32,808 nucleotides of DNA from Companilactobacillus mishanensis. GTDB taxonomy: Bacteria; Bacillota; Bacilli; Lactobacillales; Lactobacillaceae. The stretch lies in the NCBI RefSeq assembly GCF_003946505.1, contig NZ_RHON01000012.1, positions 1 to 32,808 on the forward strand. Reading direction: 5' to 3'. The number at the start of each line of letters is the position of its first letter. Positions within the stretch are counted from its first letter, which is position 1. The notes beneath the pieces were generated by a model. It saw nothing but the letters and a program-made list of their open reading frames with translations. It made no database searches and was not told where the DNA came from. The translations under genes were made by a program, and so were the position numbers. This document shows, piece after piece, positions 31,047 to 32,808 of this stretch.

Positions 31047-32432
31047 TTGGTTAATAATGAAATAGAAATAAACGAGGATGGAACTCGTCGCGGGCTTTCT
31101 AATATTGCTGTACAAATGATTGCCTTTGGCGGCTCGATCGGTACTGGATTGTTTCTAGGAGCCGGCAGCACTATCCACAAAACTGGTCCCTCTATCCTGC
31201 TGATTTACTTAGTAATTGGGATATTTTTCTTCTTCATGATGAGAGCTATTGGCGAAATGATGTATTCTGATCCTCAACAACACACTTTCGTCTCGTTCAT
31301 TGGAAAATATGTCAGTCCTCGATTTGGTATTTTCGCAGCATGGAGTTATTGGGCTGAATTAATTTTAGCTGGAATGGCTGAACTTACTGCAATTTCAACC
31401 TATTTAAAATATTGGCTACCAGGAGCGCCATCTTGGTTGGTACAATTAGTCTTCTTAGCTGTTCTAACGCTAGTTAACTTGTCTATGGTTCGTAGTTTCG
31501 GACGGTCGGAAACATTCCTCTCAGGTATCAAAATTGTTGCCATTCTGGTATTGATACTTGTTGGTGCATATTTGATTGCGACCCATCATCAGAATCCAGC
31601 CGGAACACATGCATCCCTATCCAATTTGTCTGAAGGATTCACATTCTTTCCAAATGGATTCCACTCATTCATCAACGCATTCCCAATGGTATTCTTCGCC
31701 TTTCAAGGAATGGAATTCGTTGGTATCACAACTGCAGAAACTAAAAAGCCATTAAAAGTCTTACCACGCGCAGTCAATCAAATTATCGGCAGAATCCTAT
31801 TATTCTATATCGGTTCACTCTTCATAATCATGGCCATCACACCTTGGCGCTCACTGAGCCAATCACAAAGTCCATTCGTACAAATCTTTGAACTAGCAGG
31901 ATTACCGGCAGCGTCACAAATCATTAATTTAGTTGTGATAGCAGCCGCATGCTCAACATTAAATAGCGCAATATTTTCAACCGGACGACACTTGTACCAA
32001 TTAGCTCAAGAATCATCTGGAAAAACACTGAAACCATTTGAAACAGTTTCAAAAAGTGGGATCCCATACGGAAGCGTCCTATTTTCAGCAGGAATGATGA
32101 TCCTGGCACCAATAATCAGTTCATTCAACGGCCTAGGCACAGCCTTCACCTTCATAGCATCAATCTCCAGCGACATTTACATCCTAGTATGTATCCTAAC
32201 AATGGTAGCCCACTGGAAATATCGTCGCTCAAAAGATTTCCGAGCAGACGGATTCAAAATGCCTCATTATAAGTGGACAAATCCACTAACAGTGGCCCTA
32301 TTCGTAGGAATCTTCATCACCCTATTCTTCAATAAAGAGACAATCCTACCAGCAGTAGGAGCACTGATCTGGTTAATAGGATTCAACATAATCCTAAGTA
32401 TCACCAATAAAAGAAAGAAACTGACTACTTAA
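31047..32432 (+). CDS. APC-superfamily amino acid permease (AAT family), T-box controlled
   Basis: This 461-aa, 12-helix permease has the AAT family start GLSNIAVQMIAFGGSIGTGLFLGAG and AIGEMMYSDPQQHTFVSFIG, plus GMEFVGITTAETKKP in the middle. Family members import amino acids with protons. The frame is open from 31017, but the only well-placed ribosome binding site (AGAAAGG) serves TTG 31047, giving the start M-VNNEIEINEDG. It is preceded by a T-box whose specifier reads as Met, so methionine or a related compound (for example S-methylmethionine, as for MmuP) is the likely substrate. No mmuM-like gene is in the window. Confidence 0.88.
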   Translation: MVNNEIEINEDGTRRGLSNIAVQMIAFGGSIGTGLFLGAGSTIHKTGPSILLIYLVIGIFFFFMMRAIGEMMYSDPQQHTFVSFIGKYVSPRFGIFAAWSYWAELILAGMAELTAISTYLKYWLPGAPSWLVQLVFLAVLTLVNLSMVRSFGRSETFLSGIKIVAILVLILVGAYLIATHHQNPAGTHASLSNLSEGFTFFPNGFHSFINAFPMVFFAFQGMEFVGITTAETKKPLKVLPRAVNQIIGRILLFYIGSLFIIMAITPWRSLSQSQSPFVQIFELAGLPAASQIINLVVIAAACSTLNSAIFSTGRHLYQLAQESSGKTLKPFETVSKSGIPYGSVLFSAGMMILAPIISSFNGLGTAFTFIASISSDIYILVCILTMVAHWKYRRSKDFRADGFKMPHYKWTNPLTVALFVGIFITLFFNKETILPAVGALIWLIGFNIILSITNKRKKLTT

Positions 32433-32446
32433 TAAGAACACAAACC

Positions 32447-32487
32447 AAAAAGGGAAGAAAACAAAAACAGTTTTCTACCCTTTTTAA
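32447..32487 (+). terminator. terminator of the permease gene
   Basis: AAAAAGGG-A-AGAAAAC (32447-32462) pairs with GTTTTCT-A-CCCTTTTT (32470-32485) with one A-A mismatch. It lies 14 bp after the stop. Confidence 0.85.
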
Positions 32488-32550
32488 GTTCAAGTATTCG
32501 CAATAAAACATCAACCTACCTAATAAAATAGCGGAAGGTTTTTAACTCTA

Positions 32551-32689
32551 TCTAGATTCCAGAAAATTAATTTGGGCCAAGTGGTGAGGTTTCACTTAGT
32601 GTACGAAGTACGCTTAGTGAAAGACTCAGCTTCAAAATGATTGCGTACTTTGCAATTAGTTCGAAGTGATGTCCACCACGTTCCGGCCC
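32551..32689 (-). repeat. structured intergenic element, family B, copy 3 (reverse orientation)
   Basis: On the minus strand it reads GGCCGGAACG-TGGTGGACATCACTT, nearly as in copy 2. Stem GGGCC/GGCCC (32685-32689, 32574-32578) and stem GTGGTG/CACCAC replace GGGGTG/CACCCC of copy 2 and GTAGTC/GACTAC of copy 1. The first hairpin keeps ATTGC/GCAAT. The second is TTTCACT/AGTGAAA with CTAAG in its internal loop and GTAC/GTAC at the tip. The outermost helix of copies 1 and 2 is missing or diverged. The TCTAGAT flank is kept. Confidence 0.78.
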
Positions 32690-32690
32690 T

Positions 32691-32808
32691 GTATATTAGG
32701 TTTGAAATTAACCTAAGTATTCCTAATATTAGTAATCATAACTGGGCACTACATGATAACCTCTAATTGTCATTGGCTTTGGTCAACTGGTATAGGCTTG
32801 TTCCAGGT
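32691..32808. other. window end, no supported gene
   Basis: This stretch holds a small AGGTT/AACCT hairpin (near 32697-32714) and short open frames running off the edge on both strands. None has a convincing ribosome binding site or recognisable motif, so I call nothing here. Confidence 0.4.

Noticed and set aside
12689..32689. Families A, B and C as a CRISPR array or as transposon inverted repeats
   Set aside because: Copies are kilobases apart with no regular spacers, and no transposase or target duplication pattern is seen; pairing is inside each element with changing sequence, unlike fixed terminal repeats.
32691..32808. Gene fragment at the right edge
   Set aside because: Several short frames run off the edge on both strands, but none has a start signal or recognisable residues, so a call would be a guess.

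Overview
The window is low-GC Gram-positive DNA with short intergenic gaps, strong AGGAGG-type ribosome binding sites and many intrinsic terminators. The gene content points to Lactobacillaceae: an LTA synthase, a secreted glucosaminidase with an SLAP-like tail, YibE/F proteins, a T-box amino acid permease, NrtR with a NiaP-like transporter, and a cyclic argCJBD pathway. A Companilactobacillus-like genome (former L. alimentarius/farciminis group) is my best guess from gene content; I could not test it.

Layout. 1-63: tail of an IS30-type transposase. 134-1758 (-): small membrane proteins and a pentapeptide-repeat protein. 1971-4933 (+): a lipoprotein and an LtaS-type enzyme. 4975-7547: an alpha/beta hydrolase and a zinc-free quinone oxidoreductase, divergent from a TetR regulator with GTAAC half-sites between them. 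7840-10859: glucosaminidase (-) and a membrane-anchored glycerophosphodiesterase (+). With the LTA synthase, this makes the left third rich in cell-envelope genes. 10981-12664: a membrane-tethered XRE regulator and an aldo/keto reductase whose promoter contains a cre-like site. 13256-15087 (-): a YibE/F pair. 15168-18103 (+): a tryptophan-type ABC transporter behind a 17-codon leader peptide and attenuator. 18743-20795: an NrtR-like regulator and a NiaP-like MFS transporter with a 29-bp palindrome between them. 21398-25591: argC-argJ-argB-argD. 25804-27371: proC, translationally coupled to a glyoxalase-like gene. 28079-29386: a QorB-like reductase and an Rrf2 regulator. 29701-30329 (-): a MazEF-type toxin-antitoxin pair. 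30695-32432: a T-box leader (specifier reads best as AUG, Met) and an APC/AAT permease.

The most unusual content is intergenic. Two families of roughly 140-180 bp structured elements recur. Family A has four copies (13071, 18109 reversed, 18480, 20992). Family B has three (12689, 29407, 32551 reversed). Within each family the primary sequence of the stems differs between copies while base pairing is kept, and short loop motifs stay constant. That is the covariation expected of a functional RNA fold rather than of simple DNA repeats. A further GC-rich structured element (C, about 30499-30660) and a likely remnant of a type I toxin-antitoxin RNA locus (7616-7733) add to this. I cannot assign families A, B or C to any named RNA family from memory, and they are the best candidates for something undescribed here.

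Many genes begin with alternative in-frame GTG/TTG codons that overlap their own Shine-Dalgarno sequence. I moved those starts downstream to the ATG (or TTG) that the ribosome binding site supports, and each entry says so.
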